Source: Methanoculleus sp. UBA77 (lineage in GTDB: Archaea; Halobacteriota; Methanomicrobia; Methanomicrobiales; Methanoculleaceae). From it: 14,048 nucleotides of DNA. The position numbers were made by a program, and so were the translations under genes. Under the pieces are notes generated by a model that ran no database searches, was not told where the DNA came from, and saw nothing but the letters and a program-made list of their open reading frames with translations. Shown in pieces: positions 13,744 to 14,048 of the stretch. Location of the stretch: assembly GCA_002499455.1 (NCBI GenBank), contig DALN01000165.1, forward strand, positions 1 to 14,048, given 5' to 3'. Each line of letters begins with the position of its first letter. Positions within the stretch are counted from its first letter, which is position 1.

Positions 13744-14048
13744 ATGGCAAAGGTGTTTATCTATCCTGCAACGAGCCTCATCCTCTCCGACCTGGTGGCC
13801 CGGTTCGGGCACAAGCCGCTCGGTGCGGCCCTCGGTATCCGGGAGCGGATACAGACCGCCGGGGTTGACTCCCCGCCCCTGCAGATCACGCCCGAGGAGC
13901 CCAAGCGCGGCCTGAAGTACGCGGCCGTCGAGGTGCCGTCCGGCGTCCGCGGGCGGATGGCGATCTACGGCCCTCTCATCGAGGAGTCCGAGGCCGCGAT
14001 CATCGTCACCGACGCGGACCTCGCGTTCGGGTGCATGGGCTGCGCCCG
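13744..14048 (+). CDS. Methanogenesis marker protein 5, 3' part beyond window
   Basis: The visible 101 residues begin MAKVFIYPATSLILSDLVARFGH and include PLGAALGIRERIQ, a conserved proline-rich segment, and TDADLAFGCMGCAR at the break, with CxxC at the window edge. This matches the N-terminus of methanogenesis marker protein 5, which follows mmp6 in many methanogens. GAGGAG (13728-13733) lies 10 nt before the ATG, and the mmp6 stop is 4 bp upstream. Function is not established; the cysteines suggest a metal or redox site (inference). In related genomes mmp15, mmp17 and mmp7 commonly come next. Confidence 0.87.
   Translation, partial: MAKVFIYPATSLILSDLVARFGHKPLGAALGIRERIQTAGVDSPPLQITPEEPKRGLKYAAVEVPSGVRGRMAIYGPLIEESEAAIIVTDADLAFGCMGCA

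Overview
The window comes from a GC-rich methanogenic euryarchaeon, most likely of the order Methanomicrobiales and close to Methanoculleus. That placement is an inference from gene content and style, not from a search. The evidence is archaeal RadB, an archaeal Cdc48/VAT ATPase, ribose-1,5-bisphosphate isomerase, methyl-coenzyme M reductase component A2 (AtwA), methanogenesis marker proteins 3, 6 and 5, TATA-type promoters and GGAGGTGA-like ribosome-binding sites. No rRNA, tRNA, CRISPR array, transposase or integrase was seen.

Left block (1-4917), housekeeping. A two-domain AAA+ ATPase (cdc48, minus strand, cut by the window edge) is divergent from larC, the nickel chelatase for the nickel-pincer cofactor. 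larC overlaps radB, a RecA-family recombination paralog, through an ATGA start/stop overlap. dapF (diaminopimelate epimerase, lysine synthesis) converges on radB, and the two 3' ends overlap by 14 bp.

Middle block (4995-8125), accessory. Two small secreted or membrane-tethered proteins of unknown function flank a membrane-anchored regulator with two winged-helix domains. The genes are separated by unusually long spacers of 786 and 407 bases. The first spacer holds an AT-rich promoter-like patch and a strong imperfect hairpin whose 5' arm can alternatively pair with an upstream segment, giving a switch-like layout. The second holds a cluster of three hairpins and a good TATA box. This is the least conventional part of the window.

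Right block (8126-14048), carbon metabolism and MCR activation. A 43-codon gene, too short to be found by routine ORF calling, is tightly coupled to the ribose-1,5-bisphosphate isomerase gene on the minus strand. Divergent from it is a soluble HAD protein resembling a P-type-ATPase catalytic core (MJ0968-like). Then come atwA, mmp3, mmp6 and the start of mmp5, closely spaced and with strong ribosome-binding sites. These last four form an operon for ATP-dependent activation or maturation of methyl-coenzyme M reductase, the terminal enzyme of methanogenesis, and it continues past the window end.

I found no clearly new enzyme system. The most worthwhile leads are the two candidate structured elements around the membrane-anchored regulator, the unrecognised 43-aa gene, and the little-understood Mmp operon.
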